Positions 1 to 9,371 of a stretch of DNA of 64,000 bases are shown in pieces. The position numbers were made by a program, and so were the translations under genes. The notes below the pieces were generated by a model. The model was not told the origin of the DNA, searched no databases, and saw only the letters and a list, made by a program, of their open reading frames with translations. The stretch's first letter is position 1. Every line of letters begins with the position of its first letter. Source of the DNA: Polynucleobacter arcticus (GTDB taxonomy: Bacteria; Pseudomonadota; Gammaproteobacteria; Burkholderiales; Burkholderiaceae); the NCBI RefSeq assembly GCF_013307205.1, contig NZ_CP028940.1, forward strand, positions 124,001-188,000, given 5' to 3'.

Positions 1-698
1 TTCTTCTCAATGTCGGTGATTTGTGCTGCACCAGGAAAACGGCTGCCATCCGTAAAGAAAATAGTAGGTGTACCTGTAATGCCATAGGTTTTGGCAAATG
101 CCATATTTTTATCTAGCGGGGTGGTGCAGTCACTTTTTCCGCTGGGTGCAATACCGTTAATCATCCAGTCAATATAGGTTTTTTGTGGATCAGCAGAGCA
201 CCAAATTTGTTTAGACTTTTGTGCAGAGTCAGGCGACAAAATAGGAATGAGATAGGTATAGATAGTGACGTTATCTAATTGCTGTAATGATTTATCCAAG
301 CGCTTACAGTAGCCGCAATTGGGGTCGGAGAAAACAGCCAGCTGACGACTACCATTGCCACGTACTGCCTTTAATGCATTGGCTGGGTTGAGCTCAGACC
401 ATTTGATTCGATTGAGATCCGCCTGTTTTTGCTCAGTCAGATTTTTCCCAGTAGCAATCTCAATGATGTCACCCTGAATTAAGTATTTACTATTGGTATC
501 GGTATAAAAAACCTCATTGCCAACCAATACTTCGTAGACGCCAGCGATAGGTGAAGGAGAAACACTTTTGATTTTGGCATTTGAGCCTAACTTCTTTTGC
601 AGATCGGATCGGATTTGTTGTTCTGATTGCGCGTGAATCGTTCCAATAGAAAGGGCAAGGAGGCTAACGAAGGCTACAGTAAAAAAAAGTTTATTCAA
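1..698 (-). CDS. dsbC: Thiol:disulfide interchange protein DsbC (C-terminus cut by window edge)
   Basis: Periplasmic disulfide isomerase of the DsbC/DsbG family, which reshuffles wrong disulfide bonds in exported proteins and is kept reduced by DsbD. About 232 codons are visible; only the last few residues run off the left edge. It starts with a hydrophobic signal peptide of about 20 residues ending in HAQS, followed by a dimerisation domain and a thioredoxin fold with the active site CGYC at residues 128–131 and a TGTPT cis-proline loop near the end. The start is a TTG with AGGAG (708–712) nine bases upstream; it overlaps the end of the UbiH-like gene by 8 nt, so the two are probably co-transcribed. 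Confidence 0.92.
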   Translation of the reverse strand, partial: MNKLFFTVAFVSLLALSIGTIHAQSEQQIRSDLQKKLGSNAKIKSVSPSPIAGVYEVLVGNEVFYTDTNSKYLIQGDIIEIATGKNLTEQKQADLNRIKWSELNPANALKAVRGNGSRQLAVFSDPNCGYCKRLDKSLQQLDNVTIYTYLIPILSPDSAQKSKQIWCSADPQKTYIDWMINGIAPSGKSDCTTPLDKNMAFAKTYGITGTPTIFFTDGSRFPGAAQITDIEK

Positions 699-1965
699 AA
701 TCAATATCTCCTAGGGCGCGTTCAATTAAGCGCCGTTTAATAAAGTGACTGCGATTGACCATGCCTAAACCCCAATTCCGTAATTGCTTTTCAGGACCGC
801 TATTGGTTGAAAATAGTTTCTTGAGCTTGTCTGTCACCCAGAGAAGTGCGCTGGTATCACCTTGACGTTGACGCTCGTAACGACGTAACAAGACTTGATC
901 ATTTGGCAGCCTGAAGGATTCTCGTTTACCTAGAATATTGAGTAGCGTTGCCACATCCCTCAAGCCCAAGTTTAGGCCTTGTCCTGCTAAAGGATGGATT
1001 ACATGGACAGCATCGCCAATGAGGACTACCTTAGGATTTGCTTCTGGACCAATAAAACGACTTGCACGAATTTTTCTGAGCGGAAATGTAGCAGGTGTGG
1101 AGTTGAGAGTAAGTGCTCCAAGTTGCTCGCCTATTGCGCCATTCGCAATTGAGGAAAACTGTTGAGCCCATCCCGCCGGATCTAGTTTTACAAGTGCTGC
1201 AGCATTTTCTGGTGAGGTTGACCAAACCATCGAGACTTGCTTGTTTGGTAGTGGGAGCATCGCCACAATATCGCCGCCCGGCAGAAACCACTGGTAAGCA
1301 GTTTCTAAATGGGCATGAGTGCAAATCCAGTTAGCAACCACGGCGTTTTGCGAGTAGCTTTCCTCTTGAATTGAAATACCTAGCTCGGAGCGAATCGGTG
1401 AGTTAGCACCATCAGCAGCGATGACTAATTGAGCCTGTATGACTGAGCCATTCTTGAGGTGCAGGATTGTTCCAGTGGCATTTACTTCAATATGCTCTAC
1501 TGCATCAGTGATCCGCTCCAGTTTATTTTGAAAGCGTGCAGCTTGATCTAAGGTGTGCTCAATCACATTCGATTCGCCAATCCAGGCTAACTGGGGTACC
1601 CCGGCTTCAAAAGCGGAAAGGTGCAATTGGTCATGTTGCTCTGCGCGATCGCCAAAAATTCTCATGTCTCTTACTGCCTGCATGCGATTGTGTTCAATGG
1701 CATCCCATACCTGCAAATGGGCGAGTAATTTCTGGGTGCCAGGAGAAAAGGCATAAATCCGCTGACCCCATTCATTGCCTTGGGGAGCGGGGACGGTCTC
1801 AGACAAGTCGGGGGCAATTTGGATTGTTTGCAGTCCGAGTTGGGCCAGGCCTAGGGCGCAAGCCTTGCCGACAATGCCGGCACCCACAACTACAACATCA
1901 ACTGCCCGTACTGGAGAGGTATTTTTCGGCAATTGAGCCGGCATATTTTGGTGAACTTCTGACAT
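691..1965 (-). CDS. UbiH/UbiF/VisC-family FAD-dependent hydroxylase
   Basis: Flavin monooxygenase of the UbiH/COQ6 family, which hydroxylates the aromatic ring during ubiquinone synthesis at the inner membrane. Seen: the N-terminal dinucleotide-binding motif GAGIVG at residues 28–33, the ADGANSPIR region near residue 184, and the family signature [18 protein letters not shown] near residue 316. The length of 424 aa is normal, with a slightly long N-terminus. Which ring position it acts on cannot be decided from sequence alone, so no symbol is given. It lies just upstream of dsbC, and its start is 39 bp from the divergent ychF start. Coq7 (16999) and IspB (54347) in this window serve the same pathway. 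Confidence 0.88.
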   Translation of the reverse strand: MSEVHQNMPAQLPKNTSPVRAVDVVVVGAGIVGKACALGLAQLGLQTIQIAPDLSETVPAPQGNEWGQRIYAFSPGTQKLLAHLQVWDAIEHNRMQAVRDMRIFGDRAEQHDQLHLSAFEAGVPQLAWIGESNVIEHTLDQAARFQNKLERITDAVEHIEVNATGTILHLKNGSVIQAQLVIAADGANSPIRSELGISIQEESYSQNAVVANWICTHAHLETAYQWFLPGGDIVAMLPLPNKQVSMVWSTSPENAAALVKLDPAGWAQQFSSIANGAIGEQLGALTLNSTPATFPLRKIRASRFIGPEANPKVVLIGDAVHVIHPLAGQGLNLGLRDVATLLNILGKRESFRLPNDQVLLRRYERQRQGDTSALLWVTDKLKKLFSTNSGPEKQLRNWGLGMVNRSHFIKRRLIERALGDIDFE

Positions 1966-2004
1966 ATCTCGATGATATCGAAACTAGCCCTTTACAATAC
2001 GGCT

Positions 2005-3099
2005 ATGTCTTTGAAATGTGGCATCGTCGGCCTGCCTAACGTCGGCAAATCTACCCTCTTTAACGCGCTTACCAAGGCTGGGATCGCGGCGGAAAACTAT
2101 CCTTTCTGCACGATCGAGCCTAATGTGGGTGTGGTTGAGGTTCCTGACCCCCGTCTTGCCGCTTTGGCTGAGATAGTGAAGCCTGAGCGCATCCTGCCCG
2201 CAGCCGTCGAATTTGTCGACATTGCTGGCTTGGTGGCTGGAGCCTCCAAAGGCGAAGGCTTAGGAAATCAATTTTTAGCAAATATTCGGGAAACTGACGC
2301 GATTACCCATGTGGTACGTTGTTTCGAGGACGCTAACGTTATTCACGTGGCCGGAAAAATTGACCCAATCTCCGATATTGAGGTGATTGATACCGAGCTT
2401 GCCTTATCTGACCTAACTACCGTTGAAAAAACACTTCAGCGCTCTAGTAAAGCGGCTAAATCTGGAAATGACAAAGATGCTGCAGCCTTGGTAGCTGTGC
2501 TGTCGAAGGTGCAAGCCCATTTAGATCAGGCTCAACCAGTGCGCAGTATGAAGCTCACAGATGATGAGCATCTGCTCTTAAAGCCACTGTGCTTAATTAC
2601 AGCAAAGCCAGCGATGTATATCGCCAACGTTAAAGAAGATGGCTTTACAAACAACCCCCATTTAGAGGCAGTTATCCAGCATGCAGCAAAAGAAGGTGCT
2701 CCTGTAGTGGCTGTCTGCGCTGCGATCGAGGCAGAAATCGCTGATTTAGACGATGCTGACAAAGTCGAGTTCTTGGCTGATCTGGGTATGGAAGAGTCTG
2801 GCTTGGATCGTGTGATTCGTGCAGGCTATAAATTATTGGGCTTGCAAACCTACTTTACGGCCGGCGTTAAAGAAGTGCGTGCCTGGACAATTCACCAGGG
2901 CGATACCGCCCCTCAGGCAGCCGGAGTAATTCATACTGACTTTGAGCGCGGCTTTATTCGTGCGCAAACGATTGCTTATGAGGACTTTGTGCAGTTTAAA
3001 GGTGAGGCTGGTGCCAAAGAGGCTGGCAAGATGCGCGCTGAAGGTAAAGAGTACGTTGTTAAAGATGGGGATGTCTTGAACTTCTTGTTCAACGTCTAA
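2005..3099 (+). CDS. ychF: Redox-regulated ATPase/GTPase YchF (Obg-like)
   Basis: YchF/OLA1-family P-loop NTPase that prefers ATP and associates with ribosomes; its exact role is unsettled. The protein begins [17 protein letters not shown], with the G1 loop at residues 9–16, then DIAGLV as G3 and a C-terminal TGS domain ending in [11 protein letters not shown]. Starting at the ATG at 2005 gives 364 aa, matching the E. coli length of 363; an in-frame ATG at 1972 would add 11 residues not found in the family. No Shine–Dalgarno sequence precedes 2005, but a TACAAT hexamer lies at 1993–1998. A strong terminator follows the gene. Confidence 0.95.
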   Translation: MSLKCGIVGLPNVGKSTLFNALTKAGIAAENYPFCTIEPNVGVVEVPDPRLAALAEIVKPERILPAAVEFVDIAGLVAGASKGEGLGNQFLANIRETDAITHVVRCFEDANVIHVAGKIDPISDIEVIDTELALSDLTTVEKTLQRSSKAAKSGNDKDAAALVAVLSKVQAHLDQAQPVRSMKLTDDEHLLLKPLCLITAKPAMYIANVKEDGFTNNPHLEAVIQHAAKEGAPVVAVCAAIEAEIADLDDADKVEFLADLGMEESGLDRVIRAGYKLLGLQTYFTAGVKEVRAWTIHQGDTAPQAAGVIHTDFERGFIRAQTIAYEDFVQFKGEAGAKEAGKMRAEGKEYVVKDGDVLNFLFNV

Positions 3100-3118
3100 A
3101 TTGGATCCTCAAAATGAT

Positions 3119-3147
3119 AAAAGCCCTTATTAATTAAGGGCTTTTTT
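3119..3147 (+). terminator. Rho-independent terminator after ychF
   Basis: Perfect 11-bp inverted repeat (AAAAGCCCTTA / TAAGGGCTTTT) with loop TTAAT, followed by a run of T. It lies between the convergent ychF and winged-helix genes; the A-rich left arm means it could work in both directions. Confidence 0.9.
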
Positions 3148-3185
3148 CTGCCTATCAAGTGCCAAGGTTCAGCGCAGAAGTTGAA

Positions 3186-3536
3186 CTAACTCGCTTTCAC
3201 AGCCTTTTCTAAACACTTGGATATTTCTTCATAGCGCTTAATGGCAATTTTGGTCGGAATAACTTCTTTCTTGCGACCATCTTCATTGGCGGCCATGGTG
3301 ATGTAACCCATAGCACTAAGATTCTTCAGGCGCCCGTGGAGAGTGGCTTGGGAGCCAAGCTCAGCCATGGAAATCAGATCCCCGACCAAAATAGATTGTT
3401 TTTCATGAAAACTCAAAACGATCTTATTTAGTAAGCCCTCTTCAATAGAATCCAGACTCTTACCTGGATTGATGCGATCCAAAGCATCAAGCAGATTTAA
3501 AAATCGAATATAAGAAGGAGGTTTAATCGTGGACAT
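3186..3536 (-). CDS. Winged-helix DNA-binding protein, MarR-like
   Basis: A 116-aa protein that looks like a small transcription regulator. Residues about 45–100 form a winged helix: a helix ending in SMAELGSQATLHGRLKNLS (recognition helix), then GYITMAANEDGRKKEV, typical of the beta wing, then a C-terminal helix that could serve in dimerisation. No ligand-binding domain is present. The family cannot be named with certainty. It is divergent from the membrane protein at 3647, with 110 bp between them, which would fit local control of that gene, but this is inference. No clear ribosome binding site is seen before the ATG. Confidence 0.7.
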   Translation of the reverse strand: MSTIKPPSYIRFLNLLDALDRINPGKSLDSIEEGLLNKIVLSFHEKQSILVGDLISMAELGSQATLHGRLKNLSAMGYITMAANEDGRKKEVIPTKIAIKRYEEISKCLEKAVKAS

Positions 3537-3646
3537 GTAATGAAATTGCAGTTTTAAATGATTAGCCTTAAGGTTAATACAATTGTAGACCTATTCATCT
3601 TATCCACAACTTGTATGCAATATAAAAATCAACCATACTCACCTGA

Positions 3647-4201
3647 ATGAATAAGATTGTTAGTGGATTTATAGCGGGAACTTTAGTGAGCGCGGTTGCT
3701 TACACAAGTCTCTTTTATCTCAATAACTGGCTGACTAGCCATTTGGCATACGGCCTTGGAGTGAGTTGGATTTATCTTCCTGCTGGCTTGCGATTGTTTC
3801 TGACGCTCATCTTCGGTTTACCTGCCGCCCTTGGAATATCAGTGGCCTCTTCTCTCATCTCCTATTTCGGTGAATTTCCAGCTGAGTTCACAACCTGCAT
3901 TGGCGTTGGACTGATATCAGGCTTTGCACCCTATTTGGCGAAAATTTTTGTATTGAGTAATCTGAAAATCTCATCAGACCTGAGTAACTTGAGCTTGCCG
4001 AAGTTGGCAATTTGTACGCTGATTTACTCGGCGCTCAGTGCAGGCTTACATCAGTGGTGGTTCTCAATCCGAGGGCTCGATGAGACTGGAAGCTTGAATC
4101 ACTTTATGGTGATGTTCATTGGGGATGTGCTGGGTACGATACTGCTCGTTGGACTAATTAAAGTCACACTAGATTTGCTTAGGCCTTCTAAGCCTGCTTA
4201 G
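3647..4201 (+). CDS. Multi-pass inner-membrane protein, weakly MASE1-like
   Basis: Function not recognised. The 184-aa protein has about five or six hydrophobic segments: residues 5–25, two segments across about 43–72, 82–102, 122–140 and 151–176. The stretch [13 protein letters not shown] and the GDVLGTILL motif near the C-terminus resemble the MASE1 sensory membrane domain, but no output domain (GGDEF, EAL or kinase) follows. It could be a stand-alone MASE1-like sensor or transporter. Its last 4 bases overlap the end of the convergent trpC. The ATG is not preceded by a clear ribosome binding site. The likely regulator is the divergent winged-helix gene at 3536. Confidence 0.6.
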   Translation: MNKIVSGFIAGTLVSAVAYTSLFYLNNWLTSHLAYGLGVSWIYLPAGLRLFLTLIFGLPAALGISVASSLISYFGEFPAEFTTCIGVGLISGFAPYLAKIFVLSNLKISSDLSNLSLPKLAICTLIYSALSAGLHQWWFSIRGLDETGSLNHFMVMFIGDVLGTILLVGLIKVTLDLLRPSKPA

Positions 4202-5001
4202 CTAAACAGTTCGCTTAAAGCTGTCCCTGGATCATTTGCGCGCATGAATGCCTCACCCACCAAAAATGCATTGATTTGATGATCGCGCATCAGCTGTACG
4301 TCAGCACGACTCATAATTCCCGATTCAGTAACTAGTGTTTTTCCATTAGGAACCATGGATAGTAGCGATAGCGTGGTTTGCAGGGTGACTTCAAAAGTCT
4401 TCAGATTGCGATTATTGATACCCAGTAATGGTGTCTTTAGCTCTAAAGCCTGCTCTAGTTCTGGGGCGTTATGTACTTCAACGAGCACGTCCAAGCCCAG
4501 TTCTTGAGCACAAGCTTCTAACTCTTTCATTTGATTGAGTTCCAGGCAGGCTACGATAAGCAAGATGGCATCTGCACCAAGGGCTCTTGCTTCGTAGATT
4601 TGATAAGGGTCAATCGTAAAGTCTTTGCGCAGTACCGGAATGCCGCAAGCCCCTCTTGCTGCTTGAAGATAAGCATTTGCGCCCTGGAAATACTCCCTAT
4701 CGGTCAGGACGGATAGACAAGCAGCCCCATTTTTTTCATAGGACTGGGCAATCTCAGCTGGCTGAAAATTTTCTCGCAAAATTCCTTTGCTGGGACTAGC
4801 TTTCTTAATCTCAGTAATCACACCAGCTTTACCCGCTGAAATCTTATGTTGGATAGATTGAATAAATCCCCGTGGCTTTAAAAGCACATCGCGATTATTT
4901 TCTTCTGCTTGATCACGTTGATTGGCTAAAGAGATTTTTTTGGAATCCGAGGCGACCTCAATTTTCTTGGTAGCAACAATTTTGTCGAGGATATCGCTCA
5001 T
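4198..5001 (-). CDS. trpC: Indole-3-glycerol-phosphate synthase TrpC
   Basis: Closes the indole ring of CdRP in tryptophan synthesis (TIM barrel, cytoplasm). Seen: the [10 protein letters not shown] substrate motif, [13 protein letters not shown] with a catalytic-type lysine, [12 protein letters not shown], and VTESGI near the phosphate site. The start at the ATG beginning [12 protein letters not shown] gives 267 aa, the family length; the reading frame stays open further upstream into trpD, but that part has no family match. It is the last gene of the rpe–trpEGDC unit, 11 bp after trpD. It is a single-function enzyme, not fused to TrpF; trpF, trpB and trpA are not in this window. Confidence 0.95.
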   Translation of the reverse strand: MSDILDKIVATKKIEVASDSKKISLANQRDQAEENNRDVLLKPRGFIQSIQHKISAGKAGVITEIKKASPSKGILRENFQPAEIAQSYEKNGAACLSVLTDREYFQGANAYLQAARGACGIPVLRKDFTIDPYQIYEARALGADAILLIVACLELNQMKELEACAQELGLDVLVEVHNAPELEQALELKTPLLGINNRNLKTFEVTLQTTLSLLSMVPNGKTLVTESGIMSRADVQLMRDHQINAFLVGEAFMRANDPGTALSELFS

Positions 5002-5012
5002 AAAGTTCTTAA

Positions 5013-6035
5013 TTAATTTTGGGTTGCAGCAATAAATTGATCTAGCTTTTGGCGGGCAGCTCCAGATGCAATGGCTGCTTGCGCCATCTGAATGCCGCTG
5101 GCAATGCTCGGTGCTACGTTCGCTACATAAAGTACAGCACCGGCATTGAGACAAACAATATCACTCGCTGGGCCAGGTGTTTTGTTGAGAACATTCAGGA
5201 CAATGGCTTTTGATTCTTCGGCATCGGCGACTTTAAAGCTACTGGTCGGGGCTGTTTTTAGGCCAAAGTTTTCTGGATGAATTTCATATTCATGTACTAC
5301 GCCATCCTTGAGTTCGCCTACCAAGGTTGGGCCCTCAAGGGAAATCTCATCCAAACCATCGCGACCATAAACCACTAGCGCATGATCCATCCCCATAGCT
5401 TGTAATACTCGCGCCTGGATACCCACTAAGTCCGCATGAAAGACACCCATCAAAATGCGTTTGGCATCGGCTGGGTTGGTCAGTGGGCCTAGGATGTTAA
5501 AAATCGTGCGCACACCTAAATCTTTGCGAATAGGTGCGACATTTTTCATGGCAGGGTGATGGTTGGGGGCAAACATAAAGCCTGCGCCTACCTTAGAAAT
5601 GCATTGCGCTACTTGCTCTGGAGAGAGCGATAGCTTCACGCCTAGGGATTCCAAAATATCAGCGCTACCCGATTTGCTGCTCACACTGCGATTGCCATGC
5701 TTGGCAATTTTTGCACCAGCAGCAGCGGCAACAAACATCGCTGCCGTAGAAATATTAAAAGTGTGTGCACCGTCGCCACCTGTTCCCACTACGTCTACTA
5801 AATTAGTTCTATCTTCTACGTGAACCGGTGTTGCAAACTCACGCATGACTTGGGCGGCTGCGGCGATTTCGCCAACAGTTTCCTTTTTGGTACGTAGGGC
5901 TACTAATAAGCCAGCTACTAGTGTGGGTGGCATTTCGCCGCTCATGATGAGACGCATCATTGCTGTCATCTCATCATGGAAGAGTTCGCGATGTTCAATG
6001 CAGCGTTGTAATGCTTGTTGGGGTGTAATTGACAT
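5013..6035 (-). CDS. trpD: Anthranilate phosphoribosyltransferase TrpD
   Basis: Transfers phosphoribose from PRPP to anthranilate. The 340-aa protein shows the family's PRPP loop [14 protein letters not shown] near residue 86, [18 protein letters not shown], and [14 protein letters not shown]. There is no fused amidotransferase domain; that activity is carried by the separate trpG 5 bp upstream. It sits in the middle of the operon with only short spacers, so its expression is probably tied to its neighbours. Confidence 0.96.
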   Translation of the reverse strand: MSITPQQALQRCIEHRELFHDEMTAMMRLIMSGEMPPTLVAGLLVALRTKKETVGEIAAAAQVMREFATPVHVEDRTNLVDVVGTGGDGAHTFNISTAAMFVAAAAGAKIAKHGNRSVSSKSGSADILESLGVKLSLSPEQVAQCISKVGAGFMFAPNHHPAMKNVAPIRKDLGVRTIFNILGPLTNPADAKRILMGVFHADLVGIQARVLQAMGMDHALVVYGRDGLDEISLEGPTLVGELKDGVVHEYEIHPENFGLKTAPTSSFKVADAEESKAIVLNVLNKTPGPASDIVCLNAGAVLYVANVAPSIASGIQMAQAAIASGAARQKLDQFIAATQN

Positions 6036-6040
6036 GGTGC

Positions 6041-6607
6041 TTATTGAGCTTGCAGGAAATTTTTTAGCAGTGCATGGCCATGCTCAGAAAGAATCGACTC
6101 TGGATGAAATTGCACGCCTTGAACATTGAGTTCTTTATGGCGTACACCCATGATTTCACCATCAGAGGATGTGGCAGTGACTTCCAGTACTGCTGGCAAC
6201 GAGCTTTGTTCAATTGCAAGGGAGTGATAGCGTGTCACCTTAAATGGGTTAGGTAGATTTTTAAAGACGCCAACGCCCGTATGGTGAATATCATCCGTTT
6301 TGCCATGCATCACTTTTTGGGCGCGAATAATCTTTCCGCCGAAAGCTTCGCCGATGGCTTGGTGACCAAGGCAGACGCCGAGAATCGGAATTTGTCCGGC
6401 ATAGCGCTGAATGGTGGCTACGGAAATACCTGCTTCTGCAGGACTACAAGGTCCCGGTGAAATACAGATGCGCGCAGGATTTATTTGCGCAATCTCTTCA
6501 ACTGAAATCTCATCATTCCGAAAGACTTTCACCTCTTCCCCCAGCTCTGCAAAATATTGAACGAGGTTATAGGTAAATGAATCGTAGTTATCAATCATGA
6601 GGAGCAT
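6041..6607 (-). CDS. trpG: Anthranilate synthase component II (glutamine amidotransferase) TrpG/PabA
   Basis: Class I glutamine amidotransferase that feeds ammonia to TrpE. The catalytic triad is visible: Cys in [15 protein letters not shown] near residue 79 and the His/Glu pair in [13 protein letters not shown] near residue 168. The start [15 protein letters not shown] is typical. Its first 17 bases overlap the end of trpE, which suggests coupled translation. Because no separate pabA is seen, the same subunit may also serve para-aminobenzoate synthesis, as in many bacteria; this is inference. Confidence 0.95.
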   Translation of the reverse strand: MLLMIDNYDSFTYNLVQYFAELGEEVKVFRNDEISVEEIAQINPARICISPGPCSPAEAGISVATIQRYAGQIPILGVCLGHQAIGEAFGGKIIRAQKVMHGKTDDIHHTGVGVFKNLPNPFKVTRYHSLAIEQSSLPAVLEVTATSSDGEIMGVRHKELNVQGVQFHPESILSEHGHALLKNFLQAQ

Positions 6608-8096
6608 CGAGTCCTCCTTGTACTAAGTCTGCTGCCATTAAGACTGCGCGTGCCTTGGCTTCGGTTTCTTTCCATTCAGCGCTAGGGTCAGAATCTGCAA
6701 CTACGCCAGCGCCAGCTTGAGAATGTAATACGCCATCACGAATGACGCCAGTGCGAATCGCAATCGCCACATCCATATCGCCAGAGAAAGAGAGGTAACC
6801 AACTGCACCGCCATAAACACCACGCTTCACAATTTCCATCTCATCAATAATTTCCATTGCCCGAATTTTTGGCGCGCCAGATAAAGTACCCGCAGGAAAG
6901 GTTGCGCGTAAGACATCCATATTGCCCATATTGTCTAGTAATTCACCTTCAACAGAGCTCACAATGTGTTGTACGTGAGAGTACTTTTCAATGGACATGG
7001 AGTCGGTTAATTTAACGGTGCCGGTTTTAGCAATCCGACCCACATCATTGCGAGCGAGGTCTATCAACATGACATGCTCGGCAATTTCTTTAGGGTCAGC
7101 AAGCAATTCTGTAGCAAGACGTTCATCTTCTTCTGGAGTAGCGCCACGAGGACGTGTGCCAGCTAACGGACGAATGGTGACAATTTTTTGTGTTTCACGT
7201 TGCTCTTGGCGTACCAAAATCTCAGGTGATGACCCCACTACTTGGAGGTCGCCAAAGTCGTAGAAGTACATGTAAGGTGAGGGATTGAGTGAGCGCAATG
7301 CTCTGTAGAGTGCGAGAGGTGACTCTGTAAATGGTTTGCTGATACGCTGACCAATTACTACCTGCATGCAATCTCCGGCCAAAATATATTCTTTGGTTTT
7401 AAGAACGGCACTTTCAAAATCTTCGGCTTTGAACTTGCGAATCAATGCTGTTTTGGTGCTTGGTAGCGATGCTGGCATGCTCACAGGTTTGCTTAAGCAG
7501 GCAAGCAGTTTATTTAATCGAGCTTGGCCTTTTTCAAAGCTATCTGTAAGGCTGGGGTCTGCATACACGATTAAATAAATACGACCCGCAACGTTATCAA
7601 TTACTGCTAATTCTTCTGTCAGCATCAATTGAATATCAGGCACACCTAGTTCATCTGGCAGATTGTGCTTGGCTAACCGGGATTCAATATAACGAACCGT
7701 GTCATAGCCGAAGAAGCCTGCAAGGCCACCGCAGAAGCGCGGCAGCCCAGGCTGTAAGGCAACTTTGAATCGTTTGAAATACGCGTCTACAAAATCCAAT
7801 GGGTTGTCATGATTGGTTTCAATGACTTGGTCATTGAGAAGCACTTCCGTAAGTGGCGCATCTGGCGTACCAACAGTTCTTAAAACAGTTTTTGCGGGCA
7901 GGCCAATAAAGGAAAAGCGACCAAAGCGCTCGCCTCCTAAAACAGATTCCAGTAGGTAGGTATTTTTTTGACCAAAGGCTTGAGTGAGCTTGACGTAAAG
8001 AGAGAGCGGCGTCTCTAAGTCGGCTAAGACTTCTTTTACCAAAGGAATGCGATTAAACCCCTGTTTTGCTAGGGCCAAAAATTCTTCGTGCTGCAT
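6591..8096 (-). CDS. trpE: Anthranilate synthase component I TrpE
   Basis: Converts chorismate and ammonia to anthranilate, the committed step to tryptophan. The 501-aa protein has the N-terminal regulatory domain carrying [18 protein letters not shown], whose LLES segment corresponds to the tryptophan feedback site, and the C-terminal chorismate-binding domain with [18 protein letters not shown] and [18 protein letters not shown]. Its start codon shares one base with the stop of rpe (TAATG), a re-initiation arrangement. In many Burkholderiales a phosphoglycolate phosphatase gene lies between rpe and trpE; here it is absent. Confidence 0.97.
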   Translation of the reverse strand: MQHEEFLALAKQGFNRIPLVKEVLADLETPLSLYVKLTQAFGQKNTYLLESVLGGERFGRFSFIGLPAKTVLRTVGTPDAPLTEVLLNDQVIETNHDNPLDFVDAYFKRFKVALQPGLPRFCGGLAGFFGYDTVRYIESRLAKHNLPDELGVPDIQLMLTEELAVIDNVAGRIYLIVYADPSLTDSFEKGQARLNKLLACLSKPVSMPASLPSTKTALIRKFKAEDFESAVLKTKEYILAGDCMQVVIGQRISKPFTESPLALYRALRSLNPSPYMYFYDFGDLQVVGSSPEILVRQEQRETQKIVTIRPLAGTRPRGATPEEDERLATELLADPKEIAEHVMLIDLARNDVGRIAKTGTVKLTDSMSIEKYSHVQHIVSSVEGELLDNMGNMDVLRATFPAGTLSGAPKIRAMEIIDEMEIVKRGVYGGAVGYLSFSGDMDVAIAIRTGVIRDGVLHSQAGAGVVADSDPSAEWKETEAKARAVLMAADLVQGGLDAPHD

Positions 8097-8821
8097 TACG
8101 CTGTTCCTGATATCGCTAGTTCTGCACGCATTGCCTTAATGACTTCAGCATAATTTTCTTTGCCAAAGATTGCTGAGCCAGCAACAAAAGTATCTGCACC
8201 CGCCTTCGCAACTTCTGCAATATTGTCGACTTTAATTCCGCCATCGACCTCGAGGCGAATATGGCGTCCTGTCTCTTGTTGGTAGCGGTCTAAGCGTGCA
8301 CGCACTTGAGCAATCTTATTGAGTGTGCTCGGTATAAATGACTGTCCACCAAAGCCTGGGTTTACTGACATCAGCAAAACGAGATCCAGCAATTCAAGGG
8401 TGTGGTCTAAATGGTGGAGTGGCGTTGCGGGATTAAGTACTAGACCCGCTTGACAGCCTTGGTCACGAATTAAGTTAATAGTGCGATCCACATGAGGACT
8501 TGCCTCTGGGTGAAAGCTAATCAGGTTTGCACCTGCTTTTGCAAAATCCGGGATGAGGCGATCTACTGGCTGCACCATCAGATGCACATCAATCATGGCT
8601 GGCTTGCCATCTTTTATTGCATGTGGGCGAATCGCCTCGCATACCAGAGGACCAATGGTCAGGTTGGGCACGTAATGGTTGTCCATCACATCAAAGTGAA
8701 TCCAGTCTGCGCCTGCCAAGAGAACATCTTGAACTTCTTTGCCTAGGCAGGCAAAGTCGGCCGACAAAATGGAGGGGGCAATGACAAACTGGCTATTTGA
8801 GGGTGATTTCTGGCTATCCAT
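8096..8821 (-). CDS. rpe: Ribulose-phosphate 3-epimerase
   Basis: Interconverts ribulose-5-phosphate and xylulose-5-phosphate in the pentose phosphate pathway (TIM barrel, metal-dependent). Seen: [13 protein letters not shown] at the N-terminus, [19 protein letters not shown] with metal ligands, [23 protein letters not shown] and [11 protein letters not shown]. Its 241 aa include about 13 extra N-terminal residues. It is the first gene of the trp transcription unit, supplying pentose phosphate for the PRPP used by TrpD. The gap to the divergent apaG start is only 49 bp, so both promoters must be packed there or within the coding ends. Confidence 0.96.
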   Translation of the reverse strand: MDSQKSPSNSQFVIAPSILSADFACLGKEVQDVLLAGADWIHFDVMDNHYVPNLTIGPLVCEAIRPHAIKDGKPAMIDVHLMVQPVDRLIPDFAKAGANLISFHPEASPHVDRTINLIRDQGCQAGLVLNPATPLHHLDHTLELLDLVLLMSVNPGFGGQSFIPSTLNKIAQVRARLDRYQQETGRHIRLEVDGGIKVDNIAEVAKAGADTFVAGSAIFGKENYAEVIKAMRAELAISGTA

Positions 8822-8870
8822 CCCTAGATTCTAGCTTGCAGTTGGCTCTAGGATGGAGCAGAATTCGAGC

Positions 8871-9245
8871 ATGAATCCTCATGAAATCAGTATTTCGGTC
8901 AAAACCCAGTATTTGCCCGACCAGTCCGACCCCGATAATCGCCAATTTGCCTTTGCGTATACGGTCACCATCAGAAATACTGGTACTGCCAGTGTTCAGC
9001 TGATTGCGCGCCATTGGTTCATTACCGACGGGGATAATGATGTTCAAGAAGTCCGAGGCTTAGGGGTTGTAGGTCAACAACCACTGCTGAGGACAGGGGA
9101 GCAGTTTGAATACACCAGTTGGGCTACTTTACCTACGCCAGCAGGAACCATGCGGGGAGAGTTCTTTTGTGTCACTGAAGAAGCTCAGTTTTTCCAGGCT
9201 CTCATCCCAGAATTTGCCCTTGTGATGCCCAGAACCCTGCATTAG
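8871..9245 (+). CDS. apaG: ApaG protein
   Basis: Small beta-sandwich (fibronectin-III-like) protein of the ApaG family, linked to cobalt/magnesium resistance and diadenosine tetraphosphate turnover; the biochemical role is unclear. Family signatures are visible: VRTQYLPDQS-like start (VKTQYLPDQSDP), FAYTVTIRNTG, LIARHWFITDGDNDVQEVRGLGVVG and the AGTMRGEFFC stretch. The ATG at 8871 gives 124 aa, the usual size, with GGAG at 8855–8858 upstream; an in-frame ATG at 8853 would add six residues but sits too close to any binding site. Confidence 0.95.
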   Translation: MNPHEISISVKTQYLPDQSDPDNRQFAFAYTVTIRNTGTASVQLIARHWFITDGDNDVQEVRGLGVVGQQPLLRTGEQFEYTSWATLPTPAGTMRGEFFCVTEEAQFFQALIPEFALVMPRTLH

Positions 9246-9257
9246 CCTCTAAAAACC

Positions 9258-9371
9258 CTATTTTTTGCCCTTACCGGTCCAAAGGACAATGAACAGGAGG
9301 AGCGCTAAAGCGAGGCCTCCCTCTAGTGCAAACAAGATCATGGGGTATTCATCGAGTAAATTGGCAATCAT
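9258..9371 (-). CDS. Possible small single-span membrane protein (37 aa)
   Basis: An open frame on the minus strand filling the gap between apaG and mltA. It would encode 37 residues starting MIANLLDEYPM, then a hydrophobic run ALEGGLALALLLFIVLW (about residues 14–30), and a positive tail TGKGKK. That is the pattern of a genuine one-pass membrane peptide with the C-terminus in the cytoplasm. A GGAT 13 bases upstream is a weak ribosome binding site. Its start overlaps the proposed mltA start (9370) back to back. It may be a chance frame; no family is recognised. Confidence 0.4.
   Translation of the reverse strand: MIANLLDEYPMILFALEGGLALALLLFIVLWTGKGKK

Noticed and set aside
4999..5154. N-terminal extension of trpC reaching into trpD
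   Set aside because: The extra residues come from trpD in another frame, are cysteine/serine-rich and match nothing in TrpC; the ATG at 5001 gives the family N-terminus.
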